The notes under the pieces: model-generated
Told to the model about the DNA's origin: nothing
What the model saw: the letters and a program-made list of their open reading frames with translations, nothing else
The model's database searches: none
Assembly (NCBI GenBank): GCA_028564925.1
Contig: CM053030.1
Location: forward strand, 379,251,833-379,315,832
DNA length: 64,000 nt
Source: Lithobates sylvaticus
Taxonomy: Eukaryota > Chordata > Amphibia > Anura > Ranidae
Direction of reading: 5' to 3'
Position numbers and translations under genes: made by a program
Shown here: one piece after another, positions 1 through 11,571 of the stretch
Layout of the letters: each line of letters opens with the position of its first letter
How positions within the stretch are numbered: position 1 is the stretch's first letter

Positions 1-25
1 AATTTCCCAGAGGATCTTCTTTTAC

Positions 26-1449
26 ATACCTCCCAACTGTTCTGGATTCGCAGTGACTGTCCTGAGATTTTAAGTAAATCCCAGTGTCCCGGTACTCTAG
101 GATAAATCCTGCAGCAGAGTCCAATGCCAGAACAAGTTCTGGTACTTGACTCTACTAATCCACCTGCCAGGTACGTGCCTCCCTGCAGCTGACAAATCTG
201 AGGCTGAAGCGCTCAGTGCCCAGCCAGCACAGTTCCCCCATCTTCCCGCCCTCTTGCCCGCCCACTCTACATCCTGTACAAATGGAAGAGGAGGGAGGCT
301 AAGTCTGCTCCACCTCTTCCCCATAACCCCCTGTGTCTGCACACAACCCCCAGCGTGCAGCCAATGCTGTGCCTATGAAAGGGTTGTGTGGATGGGAATT
401 TTACAGCAGTGCTCTTGATGTCACTGCCTGAGCCTCTGGAGACCAGCCAGCTTGGGGTGACTGAACTCTCCCCTCTCTCTCTTCCTTCTATCTAATCCTT
501 CCTTCCACATAATATAGTGATCCTTCCTGCCTTCCATGCACCAGATTGATCCTTTCTTTCTGCCTTCCATTTACCATAGTGATCTTTCCTGCCTTCCATT
601 TACCATAATGATCCTTCCTTCCTGCCTTCCATGTGCCATAGTGATCTTTCCTTCCTGCCTTCCATGTACCATAGTGATCCTTCTTTCCTGCCTTCCATGT
701 ACCATAGTGATCCTTCCTGCCTTTCATGTACCATAGTGATCCTTCCTACATTCTATGTACCATAGCGAGCCTTCCTTTCTGCCTTTAATGTACAATATTG
801 ATACTTCCTTTGTTTTATTTACCAAAGGATACTTTCTTCTTGCCTTCGATGTACCATAGTGATCCCTCCTTCCTTCCTTCCATGTACCAAAGTGAAACTT
901 CCTTTCTTCATGTACCATAGTGATCCTTTCTTCCTGGCTTCCATGTGCCATATTGATCCTTCCTTTCCTCCATGTACCATAGTGATCCTTTGTTTCTTCC
1001 TATTACCATAGTGATCCTTTCTTCCTGCCGTCCATGTACCATAGTGAGTCCTCCTTCCTTTCTTCCCTATCCTATAGTGATCCTTCCCTCTCTCTCCCTA
1101 AGGGTCGGTTCACACTGGAACACAGTGCAAGAAAGGCGTGGTCCATGCCCATTCCCCACACTGCATGCAACCATGCTGCCCTTGTGAGACAAACATGGGT
1201 GTCATTTATTGTTAATGGCAGCATGTTTGCCCCACCAAACCACATGGTACTGCAATACTATGAGGATTGTTGTGGTATGATTTAAAAAAGTAGTGCTTTG
1301 CAGTGCATCCCCATTTACTTGAATGGGTCGCGGTCGGTGGACAGTTGTTTAACCACTGCCATTAAGCCCCTCCCACTATCACTTTTTGCTGCGGCGTCAC
1401 TATATCCCTTAAATGTCCCTCACTCTCAAGTTCAAAAATTGGGAGGTAT
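26..1449. mobile_element. Non-autonomous DNA element with inverted ends and minisatellite
   Basis: The ends are inverted: ATACCTCCCAAC at 26 and its near-complement GGGAGGTAT finishing at 1449. The flanks TCTTTTAC (18-25) and GCTTTTAC (1450-1457) match at 7 of 8 bases, as an 8-bp target duplication of the hAT type would. No transposase is visible inside; the body is a pyrimidine-rich minisatellite plus about 350 bp resembling the frog repeats that begin GGTTCACACTGG (near 1108). The superfamily is inferred only from the duplication length. Another terminal-repeat class is possible. Confidence 0.5.
488..1085. repeat. CT-rich minisatellite, unit ~24-33 bp
   Basis: Imperfect tandem units built on CCTTCCATGTACCATAGTGA followed by a variable CCTTCCTTCCTG spacer, about 20 copies. 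The open frames here (KDHYGTWKAG-type repeats on the minus strand) are translations of the repeat and not genes. The array lies wholly inside the terminal-repeat element at 26-1449. Confidence 0.85.
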
Positions 1450-1457
1450 GCTTTTAC

Positions 1458-1919
1458 TCTGCTATTACTATTTTGTTATGCTATGGATAATTTGAGGTAA
1501 GTGTTCTATTCCACTGTTGTCTGTATTAAGCTTATGACACATTACATTGGTAGCCACCAAATCCAGAGCCACCTCATTTGGTGTAAATGTATCTAACTGT
1601 GTTTTGATATGTTTCTGTGTGCCCCCCGCTTGTGTGTTAAATGGTTCGTTCATTAGCTAGACACTCCTTTCTTTTCCATGTGCTGTGTTAGCCTCAGCTT
1701 TAACCTGAATTAGTTAAAAGCCTTTACAGAGTTAGGAGGATTTAACCCTAGGCTCACATCGTATCGTTTTTATGGTCCGTGTTTCTACGGGCAGGGCAGT
1801 CCATTAATTTCAATGGTTTGGCGTGCCTGCGTTTCCTGCAGGAAAAGGTGTATACACTTTTTCAAATGCGCATCTTCTGAAAGTAAGGCGTTTTCATTGC
1901 AGGTAGTTGCGGGTGTGGA
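1458..1919. other. No recognised feature
   Basis: AT-rich sequence without a credible reading frame. Around 1755-1905 there are MITE-like phrases (for example TCCATTAATTTCAATGG), but no paired ends could be found. Confidence 0.4.
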
Positions 1920-2756
1920 GATCATAAAAACATAGAAAAGTGACAGCAGAAAAAAGACTGAGTAGTCAATCGAGTCTGCCCATTTAAAAAAAAAAGAATT
2001 TGCCTTTTTTTTTTTCATTAACTTTTTTGTCTGAGTATAGATCTATGTTTGTCCCAAGCATGTTTGAAGCCATTTACTGTTAACTGGCTCACTACCTCTG
2101 CTGGATGTTTATTCCAAGCATCAACTACCCTTTCAGTAAAATAATACATTCTAATATTAATTTTGAACTTTCCTCCAGTTAGTTTAAGGTCATGTCCCCA
2201 TGTTCTTGATTTTGGTTTCATATTGAAAAAACTGCCCTCCTGATGTATTCTTTCTCTTCTTTTCTCCAGACAGTACATATTACGTTCCAGAAATCTCTCT
2301 TGATATATTTTATCCCCAAATTTTTCACTATTCTGATACCCGTCTCTGGACTTATCAATATCTTTTTGTAAGAGAGGTCTCCAGAAATGGACACAGTATT
2401 CTAAATAAGGTCTCACTAAATATCTATATAGGGGAATCAGAACCTACTTCCTCCTGCTGGTGACCCCTCTAGTGATGCATCGTAGAATTCTATTCGCTTT
2501 TCCCACTGCCTGGTCACACTGTTTGCTCATTTTGCAGTCATCTGAAAAAAGTAACCCCAAAATCTTTTTCCTTTGCAGTTCTGACTAACACTGTACCCCC
2601 AATGCTGTACTCTCTCAAGAGATTATTTTTCTCTAGGTGCATTGTTTTACATTTAGAAACATTGAACTGCAGTTTCCACTGCTTTGACCAATCTTCCAAC
2701 AATGTCAAATCATGTTCCATTTTATGAATCGCAACCACATGCATAGGTGTGAACCT
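1920..2756 (-). pseudogene. CR1/L2-type LINE fragment, 3' end of reverse transcriptase
   Basis: Minus-strand translation gives the C-terminal half of a jockey-group (CR1/L2-like) LINE reverse transcriptase. In order: LEDWSKQWKLQFNVSKCKTM (about 2690-2630), IGGTVLV then KDFGVTF, KMSKQCDQAVGKANRIL (about 2540-2490), [12 protein letters not shown] (about 2416-2380) and the C-terminal [17 protein letters not shown] (about 2130-2080). These are standard family blocks in the correct order, spread over at least two frames with a stop near 2450, so the copy is dead. The 3' tail on the minus strand carries ATGGGCAGACTCGATTGAC (about 1985-1966), a phrase typical of these LINE tails. The catalytic FADD region and the endonuclease lie upstream and are missing: this is an ordinary 5'-truncated insertion. 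Confidence 0.85.
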
Positions 2757-3035
2757 AGCATAACAGGATCTTGTTGAGACAGCAAGTTGTCAACTGGGTA
2801 TAAGGAGGTGTGCTATTTGTATAAAGCAACATTTGAGAAGAACAGTGACAGCAATAACTAACACTCATCTCTGACTCCACGTCCCTAATTTAATGATCTA
2901 CCAATCTCTACTTTTTTGGATGTCAAGGATTTCAGCAATTTAAAGGACTCAATACTTGGTTGAAATTGAGGGTTCTGTCCGAAAAGTGATTAGAACCATT
3001 ATTTAATTGATAAGGTTTGCACAAATGGTATTTAA

Positions 3036-4959
3036 CTACTTCCCACCCGGCCACTGTATATAAACGGCCGGGTGGGAGCCTTCAACTTCTGATAGGACGT
3101 TCCTGAACGTACTTCAGAAGTAGGGGGATCGCGCGCGTGCCCGCGCAGCAGCGTGATCCCGATGCGCTCGTGTCACCCGGACACGGCGCATCTTGGATCG
3201 GCAGGAGGGCTCTGTGATTGGCCCTCCTGATCACATGACGGCCGTGTCCAATCACAGCCGTCATGTGATGTAAGCAAACAGCCGGTTGATAGGCAATAGG
3301 CTCTCCTCTCTTCACACGGAAGTCGTCGCTGAGGAGAGGAGAGCGGATCGCTGCAGCCGGCTGGTGATCAGTGAGTATTTGCTGTTTTTTTTACAGCTTT
3401 TTACTCACTGATCACCAGTCTAGTGTAAACACACATGTCCCCACACATGTCCCCAAAACATACATGTCCCCAAATAATAAAAACACATGTCCCCAAATAA
3501 AAACACATGTCCCCAAATAATAAAAACACATGTCCCCCACATATGTCCCAGTAAAATAACATGTGCCAATGATTATCTGCACACATATGTCCGTGATCAC
3601 CTGCACACATCTGTACATGATCATTTGCGTACATATGTCCGTGATCATGAATGATGATTTTTTTTTACTAAAAACATGTAACAGAATACATTTTGGCTTA
3701 AATTTATGACAAAATTTGATTTTATTGGATTTATTTTAACCACTTCCCTACCAGCCCATAGTCATATGACGCCCACAAGGTGGATCTCGCATCCTGGGTG
3801 GGCGTCATATGACGTCCTCCCATTCCCGGGTGCCTGGGGGGCGCGCGCGCGCCGCCGGCGGAACGCGCGCACGCCCATGGGGTCGCTCGGGACCCGGTGC
3901 GAGTGCCCGGCGGCCGCGATTGCCCGTTAAAACAACGGGACCGTGGAGCTGTGTGTGTAAACACACAGCTCCACGTCCTGTCAGCGGAGAGGAGACCGAT
4001 CATGTGATCCCAATACGGAGGAACACATGATCGGTCTCCTCCCCTTGAGTCCCCTCGACCCACAGTTAGAATCACTCCTATATGGAACACATTAACCCCT
4101 GCAGCGCCCCCTAGTGTTAACCCCTTCCCTGCCAGTCACATTTACACAGTAATCAATACAATTTTATAGCAACGATCGCTGTGTAAATGTGAATGGTTCC
4201 AAAAATGTGTCAAAAGTGTCCGAAGTGTCCGCCGCAATGTCGCAGTCATGAAAAAAAATCGCAGATCGCCGCCATTACTAGTAAAAAAAAAAAAAATGCA
4301 ATAAATCTATCCCCTATTTTGTAGACGATATAACTTTTGCGCAAACCGATCAATATACGCTTATTGCGATTTTTTTTACCAAAAATATGTAGAAGAATAC
4401 GTATCGGCCTAAACTGAGTAAAAAAATCGTTTTTTTTTTTTTTTTTAAAAATGGGATATTTATTATAGCAAAAAGTAAAAAATATTGTGTTTTTTTTTCA
4501 AAATTGACGCTCTTCTTTTGTTTATAGCGCAAAAAATAAAAACCGCAGGGGCGATCAAATACCACCAAAAGAAAGCTCTATTTGTGGGAAAAAAAGGACG
4601 TCAATTTTGTTTGGGTGTAACGTCGCACGACCGCGAAATTGTTATCGAATCGCAAAAAGTGCTCTGGTAAGGAAGGGTGTAAAATGGCCCGGTGCTGAAG
4701 TGGTTAAAAAAGAAAGGAGAAAATATTGTTTTTTTTTCAAAATTTCCGCTATTTTTTCGCTTATATCGCAAAAAATAAAAAACGGAGTCGTGAATAAATA
4801 CCACCAAACTAAAGCTCCATTTGTGCAAACAAAATTATAAAAATTTCATTTGGGTACAGCATTGCATGACCGCGCAATTGTTATTGAAATTGCGAGAGCG
4901 CTGAAAGCTGAAAATTGGTCTGTGAAGGAAGGGGGCGAATGTGCCCTGTATTGTAGTGG
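3036..4959. mobile_element. TTAA-flanked non-autonomous DNA element (outer copy)
   Basis: The left end CTACTTCCCACCCGG follows TTAA (3032-3035), and the right end TGTAGTGG precedes TTAA (4960-4963). The element is interrupted by a second copy of the same family at 3740-4703. The outer copy stops at ...GGATTTATTTT before the insertion and resumes at 4708 with the next part of the family sequence (AAAATATTG, then ATCGCAAAAAATAAAAA). A TTAA target with CCACTT-type ends suggests piggyBac-like or Kolobok-like mobilisation; no transposase is present. The interior has a tandem ACACATGTCCCCAAATAA block at about 3430-3540. Confidence 0.7.
3740..4703. mobile_element. TTAA-flanked non-autonomous DNA element (inner, nested copy)
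   Basis: Begins CCACTTCCCTACCAGCC after TTAA at 3736-3739 and ends GGTGCTGAAGTGG before TTAA at 4704-4707. The inverted CCACTT/AAGTGG ends and identical TTAA flanks are clear. The inner sequence CAAAAGAAAGCTCTATTTGT and the conserved AT-rich stretch recur in the copies at 15759-17069 (reversed) and 55441-56282. No coding capacity was found. Confidence 0.8.
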
Positions 4960-4963
4960 TTAA

Positions 4964-5447
4964 AAATGATTTAATAATGAGATCAGTAATGTCTATATTC
5001 AGCTGATCTTTTACATTTATATGATTGCAGAGTTGTAATTACTAGCTAAACATTTGGCATTACTGCTCAGGCTTCATGAAATAGTTTTGTTGCAGGTGAA
5101 TTAAAACTATAAATCAAGTGACTAAAGTGACTTTAAATGATATCATTATCCTCCAAATATAAACTATACACATGTGCTATATAATGGCCCTGTAATCTGT
5201 TTTTAAATCAAATTGATTCGTACTGTGTATTCTATTTGTATTTGTAGTGACAAGGTTTACATGTTTTTTAATACAGTTTGCTTGTGAGTGCATTTTAATG
5301 GAATAAATATATATTTTTATGGAAACTGCTACACTATGGAGCTGGTTTAATTATCTTTTACATGGGGGAGCCTGCATTCATGTATAAGTGGAAGGATTGA
5401 ACAGGTGGTCTTGGGAAAAGCAGAGATCAAAGTGCTGATATACATAT
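4964..5447. other. No recognised feature
   Basis: AT-rich sequence without credible frames, tandem structure or paired ends. Possibly unique host intergenic DNA. Confidence 0.4.
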
Positions 5448-5455
5448 GTGGTTAG

Positions 5456-6256
5456 CAGTGTTGGTCATCTTACTTTAAAAAAGTAATTAGTTAAGTTACA
5501 AATTACTTCTCCCAAAAAGTAATTGCGTTAGTAACTCAGTTACTACATTGGAAAAGTAATTAGTTACGCAGCAAAGTAACTGTGACTTTTTTTTTAATAT
5601 TCTATACGTGTAACTAAGGGGCGGGTCTAGTATTACTGTAAGCCAGGGGCGCATTTATTATTATTGTTATATATCTTGTAACCAAGGGGCAGATCTGTTA
5701 TAGCGTGTAAGCAAGGGGCGGGTCTATTATTATTATATCGTGTAAGGGGCGGATGGCTACAGAAGAGGGCATATGTTAAATTAATGGGCAGAGCTTGATA
5801 TATAACAATAATAATAAATGCGCCCCTTGGTTACAGTAATACTAGACCCGCCCCTTAGTTACACGATAGACGCCCCTTGCAGAGTAGCACGAGCATCAGG
5901 AGCGTACGGCATCACCTCGTACAATTACATGTTAACTGCGCCTGCGCGGTGTAGAGTTCACTCAGAGCTGTTTAGGTTGGGCAATTTTCGTAAGCTCCGT
6001 AGTCCTTCGTACTGCGCAAGCGCTGCACCTGCACTCAACAGGGGGTCCTTATCCGGCGGGGGAACTTTTTTTGGCAGGACACCGGAATTACACTACTGCC
6101 ATCTAGTGGCAGTAGATGTAATTGAGGTAACTCAGCCCAAGTAATGGGAACTGAGTTACCATGAGGGGAAAAGTAATCAGTTAGATTACTCGTTACCCTC
6201 TAAAGTAACTGCGTTATGTACCTCTGTTTATTTTAACTCAGTTACTTACATCACTG
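5456..6256. mobile_element. hAT-type non-autonomous transposon with perfect 8-bp TSD
   Basis: GTGGTTAG occurs exactly at 5448-5455 and 6257-6264, immediately outside inverted ends starting CAGTGTTGG (left) and CAGTGATG (reverse complement of right). An 8-bp duplication with CAG-type ends is the hAT signature. The interior has an imperfect inverted repeat (about 5616-5690 against 5790-5865, containing GGGGCGGGTCTAGTATTACT), so the element can fold back. There is no transposase, so movement must have relied on a partner. Confidence 0.85.
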
Positions 6257-6264
6257 GTGGTTAG

Positions 6265-6859
6265 TAAGGTGCATATAGTGATTCTTGGTTGGACATGAGG
6301 ATTTGGTGTTTATTTTATATTAAGGATTAAGGGACATGCATGGTATGGTATGGCATGGCATGGTTTCTAAAGTGAGTGTATATGTCACTTGGAAAGAGTG
6401 ATATTTAAAGCCGTACTACACTATATTACAATCTTTCATTTTTTTTGGGCTTCAACCAGTCCAATGTAGGTTATTTGAAGAAACAATGCCCAGCAATGGC
6501 TGATTCATATAGCTGAAGAAATTTAAAATCTGGTAAGGTGCATGAAGTGAGAGTGGAGTGCACATTCGCAGGCAGTGGAAATTTTCATTTTGCATATAGG
6601 TTTACGTGCTTTAATATATACTTGAATGTGAGTAGTGAAATGTCTCAACATGTTTTGGATATTTAAAGCAATATTACACTAAATTGTGCTTTTGGTTGTT
6701 TTCTATCAATTTTTCATGCTAACTCTGGAGTGGAAAAGGAGAAACATTTCAAGGGGATACACAATTGGACGAATACACCAAAAAGAAAAATCAAGAGGGT
6801 TACACTTAAGTCAGGTTGAAAAAAGAGGCAAGTGAATCTAGTTCAATCAATAAAAAGGG
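6265..6859. other. No recognised feature
   Basis: AT-rich DNA with a short GGTATGGCAT microrepeat at about 6340-6365. No frames or paired ends recognised. Confidence 0.35.
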
Positions 6860-7149
6860 AAAAAAAATTATATAATGCCATATACACAATCCGATACCCA
6901 CAGTTGATCAAAAGGAAGGCAAAAAAAACACACCAAAGCATGATCTAATTTGCTCCAGCAGGGAAAAAATCCCTTCCTGATCCCCTGAGAGGCAATGGGA
7001 TATTCCCTGGATCAACTTTACCTATAAATGTTAGTATCCAGTTATATTATGTACATTTAGGAAATAATCCAGGCCTTTCTTAAAGCAAGCTGCTGAGCTA
7101 GCCTGAGCCAGCTCTTGAGGAAGTCTATTCCACAATTTCACAACTCTTA

Positions 7150-7585
7150 TGCCGCATAGACACGAGCAGATTTTCCGTCAGAAAAATCTTGAATGGTTTT
7201 TCCAACGGATTTCTGCTCAAGCTTGGCTTGCATACACAAGGTCACACAAAAGTTTGCTGAACTTTCGACCGTCAAGAACGCGGTGACGTACAACACTACG
7301 ACAAGCCGAGAAAATTAAGTTTAATGCTTCCGAGCATGCATTAAATTGTTTCTGAGCATGCATAGGAATTTTGCGTGTCGGAATTGCTATAGACGATCGG
7401 AATTTCCGATCGGAACTTTTTCTGACCGAAAAATTGTGAACATGCTCTCAATCTTTTGCTGGCTGGAATTCGGCCAGCAAAAGTGCAATGGAGCATACAC
7501 ACGGTCGGAATTTCCGACCAAAAGCTCTCATCAGTCTTTTGCTGGCCGAATTTCCGTGTGATTCCGTGATCGTGTGTACACGGCA
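7150..7585. mobile_element. Harbinger-type MITE inside CR1 fragment
   Basis: The ends are inverted: TGCCGCATAGACACGA on the left, and the reverse complement of the right end reads TGCCGTGTACACACGA. TTA is duplicated at 7147-7149 and 7586-7588, matching the TWA target of PIF/Harbinger elements. It splits the CR1 block VVKLWNRLP from the upstream RT blocks, so it is younger than that LINE. The interior repeats CGGAATTTCCGA-type phrases, and no protein is encoded. A related MITE sits at 46262-46671. Confidence 0.85.
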
Positions 7586-7950
7586 TTACTGTGAAGAAAC
7601 CTTTCCTTATTTGGAGAGTAAATCTCTTTTCCTCCAGACATAAAGAGTGCCCTCTTGTCCTCTGTGATGACTTTAAAGTGAATAACTCATCACAAGTTCA
7701 CTATATGGACCACTTATGTATTTATACATGTTGATCAAATTCCCCCTTAATCTTCTCTTCTCAAGAGAGAATTAATTCAGTTCCTCTAATTTTTCCTCAT
7801 AGCTAAGCTCCTCCATGCCTCTTATCAGTTTGGTTGCCCTTCTCTGCACTTTCCCCAGTTCACCAATATCCTTTTTGTGAACTGCTGCCCAAAACTGAAC
7901 TGCATATTCCAAATGAGGTCTTACTAATGTTTTTTACAGGGGCAAAATGA

Positions 7951-7974
7951 TCTCTCTCTCTCTCTCTCTCTCTG
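7951..7974. repeat. (TC)n microsatellite
   Basis: Uninterrupted CT dinucleotides inside the CR1 fragment. Confidence 0.9.
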
Positions 7975-8214
7975 GAGTCCATACCTCTCTTAATACAAAA
8001 AAAGGACTTTGCTCACTTTGCAAACCACAGCTTGGCATTGCATGCCATTATTAAGCTTATGATTTATCAGAACACCCAGGTCTTTCTCCACCATTAAATC
8101 CCCCAGTTGTACTCCCCTAGTATTTATGATGCATTAATATTCATAGCTCACAAGTGCATAACTTTACATTTCTTCAATATTAACCATACCATACCATACC
8201 ATTAACCATACCAA

Positions 8215-9098
8215 GCACTACAGGTCTGATATGGATTTTAGGGGAACTAAAAAAATGGTGTGGGGGCCCCCAAAATCCATATCAGACCCTTATCTAAGCA
8301 TGCAACCTGGCAGGCCATAGCAAAAGGGGGTTAAGAAAGCGTACCAGGCCACATGCCCTCAACATGGGTCCCCCCAAAGCACCTTGTTCCCATGTTGATG
8401 GGGACAAGGGCCTCATCCCCACAACCCTTGCCCGATGGTTGTGGGGGTCTGCAGGTGGAGGCTTATTAGAATCTGGAAGCCCCCTTTAACAAGGGGGCCC
8501 CAGATCCCCCCATGTGTAAAAAAAATAAAAACTACAGGAGACCGTTTTTGACAATTCCTTTATTTAAAAAAAAAATTGTCCCGTGATGTCCATCTATCTT
8601 CAATCATGGCTCCCGGAACCAAAAATAGAAGAAGAAAAAAGAATCTCTGCCTCGAGATGTTATATAGGCAAGGGCAGGGTCACCCATTTAGGACACTGGG
8701 TGGTCCCGCCCTTGCCTATATAACAGCTGTCACCGTGAAAAGACAGCAGTCGGCAAGACGCCCCCCATCGAGGCGGAGCTTTTTTTTCTATTTATCGCGC
8801 GTCCGTCGGTGCCGTGATTGAAGATGGATGGACATCATGGGACATCTTAGTGTCTCGTGATGTCCATACTGCTTCAATTACGGCGCCAACGGACCGGAAA
8901 AATAGAAAAAAACAAGCATGCCTCGATGGGAGGTGACCCCTCCCCTGTTTGATGCCACATGGCATCACATGACATCAGAAGGGGCGGGAACACACAGTTA
9001 CATCACCGGGTGGCCCCGCCCGGTTTGAAGATGCATGGACATCACCTGAAGGGCCTTGTATGGATTTTAGGTGGGACTCCCACAGCAATTTTTTTTTT
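8215..9098. mobile_element. Harbinger-related non-autonomous element body (fragment)
   Basis: Contains the phrases that mark this family elsewhere in the window: CATATCAGACCC beside ATATGGATTTTAGG, a CCCATGTTGATGGGGACAAGG hairpin-like core (about 8390) and GCCCCCTTTAACAAGGGGGC. The same body appears at 14967-15755, 26767-29066, 29610-30320 and 49499-49999. No terminal TGCCG ends are visible here, so it is a fragment. The stretch from about 8815 is repeated at 11437. Confidence 0.55.
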
Positions 9099-9285
9099 TT
9101 GAGTATTTTATATAAATAAATATATAAATAATGGGGCGCTAGCATTAAAATAGTAAAACTAGTTAAAAGCGTAATCAAGGGGGCGTGGCCTGACCTCGGG
9201 AGTGAATGGCAGCTTGAATTGAGAGCTCGGAGAGACATTTTTGCTAACAACGGAGGATTTCTCCCTGAAAACGATCCTGTAAACA

Positions 9286-9672
9286 ATGGGAACCTCTTCC
9301 CGCGGCTCCTCTACATCCCGCTCCCGATCACCGAGGGAAACTAACGGTCGGCTGACCCAGAACATCCCCGAAATGTTCCGGACCCAGGCAAACAACATGG
9401 CGCCCACTGGAAGCGCCTCACGAGGCTCAGGCCCTCCTCAAGGCTCTGGCACCCAGACCCCGCTCGAAGACGATGGGATAGTGCTCACACCCCAGCATCC
9501 ACCCAGCCTGCATGACTTACGCTCCATAGCAGCGGACATTAAGGATACCCTCACTGCAGCCCTCACAGCTGCGATCTCCGACCTGAGGGTAGACCTACAA
9601 TCCATCACCACAACTGTACACAGCTACAGGAGTCTAACAACTGACTCACATTCAAACCTCGGTCTAGGGTAG
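9286..9672 (+). pseudogene. L1-type ORF1 N-terminal remnant
   Basis: Starts MGTSSRGSSTSRSRSPRE, 108 bp after the element's 5' end. The first ~50 residues are Ser/Arg/Pro-rich and basic. From about residue 75, DLRSIAADIKDTLTAALTAA reads like the start of the coiled coil found in L1-type ORF1 RNA-binding proteins. The frame ends after 128 residues, much shorter than the usual 300 or more, and no RRM or C-terminal domain follows before ORF2, so an internal deletion is likely. Identification rests on position and composition and not on a diagnostic motif. Confidence 0.55.
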
Positions 9673-10381
9673 TGCCCACAGTTCCCCGAAAACTGCCGAG
9701 TGCCTCTTGACCCCGCACTAGCGTACCATTGCTCCACCCTCTCGCCGACAGCTCCGGGTCCCATCCAGGCCAGCCCCACTCTGACCCCATCCTTCGGCTT
9801 TCCTACCATGCGACGCGGCCTCACCTCCCTCTCCTCTACACCCTCCTATACACCACTCTTCAACCAATCCGCCCTTCCTCCTCGAACAAGACCTCATGAC
9901 CTGTCTCTCCGTCTGGCGTCCTATACTTGAATTACAACCAGCCACACTCTCTCTCCCGATTTCTACCAACCCCCACTCAGTGACCCCCTCTTAGACATTA
10001 ACGGCTACTTCCAATTCTCACGGGTACTGAACCATTTCGGAAATCATTGGATACAGCTTGCCTGTCTCCCAGGGTCAGCGAGCTGGTTCTTGCGACCTTC
10101 CGAAGTCCCTCCAACTCCACTTCTGAAACACCCCTACCCACAGGTGTTTGCTTTACACGTTCCCCAGCTACCCACAACCTACACCCTAGGGGACCCCGCC
10201 TGTTTCTCCAACCTTCCCCCCTCTTATTAGATCCGAATTTCAATTGCCTACTCGGTGTACCTCGTGGACTGACGGGGTATCTATTCGAGCCTACCTCCAC
10301 TACACCCCACATATCGCCACACGCGCTATACACTTACCAATCCTGATAGTAAGCCACGTTTTCACACCCTCTCTAGTGATG

Positions 10382-11336
10382 TTACCTCCTAACCAAGGAC
10401 CTCCTGATCAGGAAACTACAGTGTTATCTCTTAATACGCAAGGACTTAACACCCCTGAAAAACGATCCCAAGTCCTGACCTACCTTCATAGATATAGGGC
10501 CAGTATCGCTTTCCTCCAAGAAACCCATTTCAAATCAAGCTCAGTACCCAAATTATCGAACGCACGTTTCCCATCTGTCTTCCATGCCACAAACGACTCA
10601 GCCAAAACCAAAGGCGTATCAATCCTAATTGCCAAACACTGCCCATTCCAGGTCTCAGACACTTATATCGACAAAGAAGCCCGTTTCATTTTCATAAAAG
10701 GCTCCCTATATGGCAAACCAATTACTCTAGCAAATATCTACGCACCCAATACAGGCCAAGTAGCTTTCTTCACCTCCACCTTAAACCAACTCGCCACCTT
10801 CCAAGTAGGGATGCTTATACTTGGTGGAGACTTCAACACACCCTTGAATCCCCCACTCGACACATCGTCGGGCGCCTCATCCATGCCCTATCGAGCGCTC
10901 CGTTCGATTAAAACACACATACAAGAACTAACACTACATGATACGTGGCGTACACTCAACCCGAACGTTAAAGATTTCACATTTTATTCAGCCCCCCACG
11001 ACCGTTATTCCAGACTGGACTACCTCTTTATTTCTCAGACAGACCTCCCCTCTTTGTCCTCAGCCAAGATTCTACCCATGTATATCTCGGATCATCATTC
11101 ACCATTCCATGACTCTGATCTTAACAAAGACACCCCCCAGATCACGAATCTGGCGTCTAGACCCGTCCCTCCTTACTGACGATATTATTGTAAGCAACAT
11201 CTCCACACGTTTAGACCTATATTTTAAGGAAAACTCCTCCCCCGAAATCTCCCCAATGGTCTTGTGGGAAGCGCACAAGAGTACGATTCGTGGAGAACTC
11301 ATAGCCATATCGGCTAAACAACACAAAGCGCTAAAC
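10382..11336 (+). pseudogene. L1-type ORF2, endonuclease domain
   Basis: From about 10415 the translation reads TVLSLNTQGLNTPEKR, the start of an apurinic-type endonuclease (EEP fold) of L1 ORF2. It continues IAFLQETHF (the catalytic Glu, about 10508-10534), ITLANIYAPN (about 10723), MLILGGDFN (about 10810-10836), YSRLDYLFIS (about 11008-11037) and SDHHSPF (11087-11107). These are the family's active-site blocks in order. The frame then slips by one base within a C-run near 11140 and continues as RIWRLDPSLL and VLWEAHKSTIRG, the linker normally found between endonuclease and reverse transcriptase. The sequence ends at about 11436, before any RT motif. This is a partial, dead copy; the first ATG in frame here is at 10379-10381. 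Confidence 0.85.
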
Positions 11337-11436
11337 TGACAAACACTATCCAGACGTTAGAACCGTCGCACTCAACCAACAAATCAGAAGGAAATATATC
11401 CTATCCCAAAAGACATTTTACGAATACGCCAAATCG

Positions 11437-11571
11437 TGATTGAAGATGGATGGACATCATGGGACATCTTAGTGTCTCGTGATGTCCATACTGCTTCAAT
11501 TACGGCGCCAACGGACCGGAAAAATAGAAAAAAACAAGCATGCCTCGATGGGGAGGTGACCCCTCCCACCT
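11437..11571. repeat. Direct copy of 8815-8938
   Basis: From TGATTGAAGATGGATGGACA through to GGAGGTGACCCCTCCC this matches 8815-8938 almost base for base. It marks a jump from L1 sequence back into the flanking Harbinger-type body. Confidence 0.9.

Larger units (their letters stand above)
6860..8195 (-). pseudogene. CR1-type LINE fragment, reverse transcriptase C-terminus and 3' tail
   Basis: On the minus strand the family blocks run in order: EKDLGVLIN (about 8090), [13 protein letters not shown] (7927-7889), [20 protein letters not shown] (about 7855-7800), FSLEKRRLRGNLINMYKY (about 7770-7720), then VVKLWNRLPQELAQA (about 7143-7090). The last block is separated from the rest by a Harbinger-type MITE at 7150-7585. 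The 3' tail (about 7060-6870) carries GATCCAGGGAATATCCCATT, as in many CR1 copies. Scattered stops and frame changes show an old, 5'-truncated insertion; the catalytic FADD segment is not present. A TC run lies inside at 7951-7974. Confidence 0.85.
9178..11436 (+). mobile_element. L1/Tx1-type LINE, 5' part (copy 1)
   Basis: The insertion begins with GGGGGCGTGGCCTGACCTC, a G-rich 5' start of the kind seen in full-length L1-type elements, interrupting a sequence that continues without interruption at 12820. It contains an ORF1 remnant, a disordered stretch and the endonuclease half of ORF2, and stops before any reverse transcriptase. Loss of the 3' half is unusual for LINEs, which normally lose the 5' half. 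Together with the duplicated flank this suggests rearrangement or misassembly. Confidence 0.8.
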
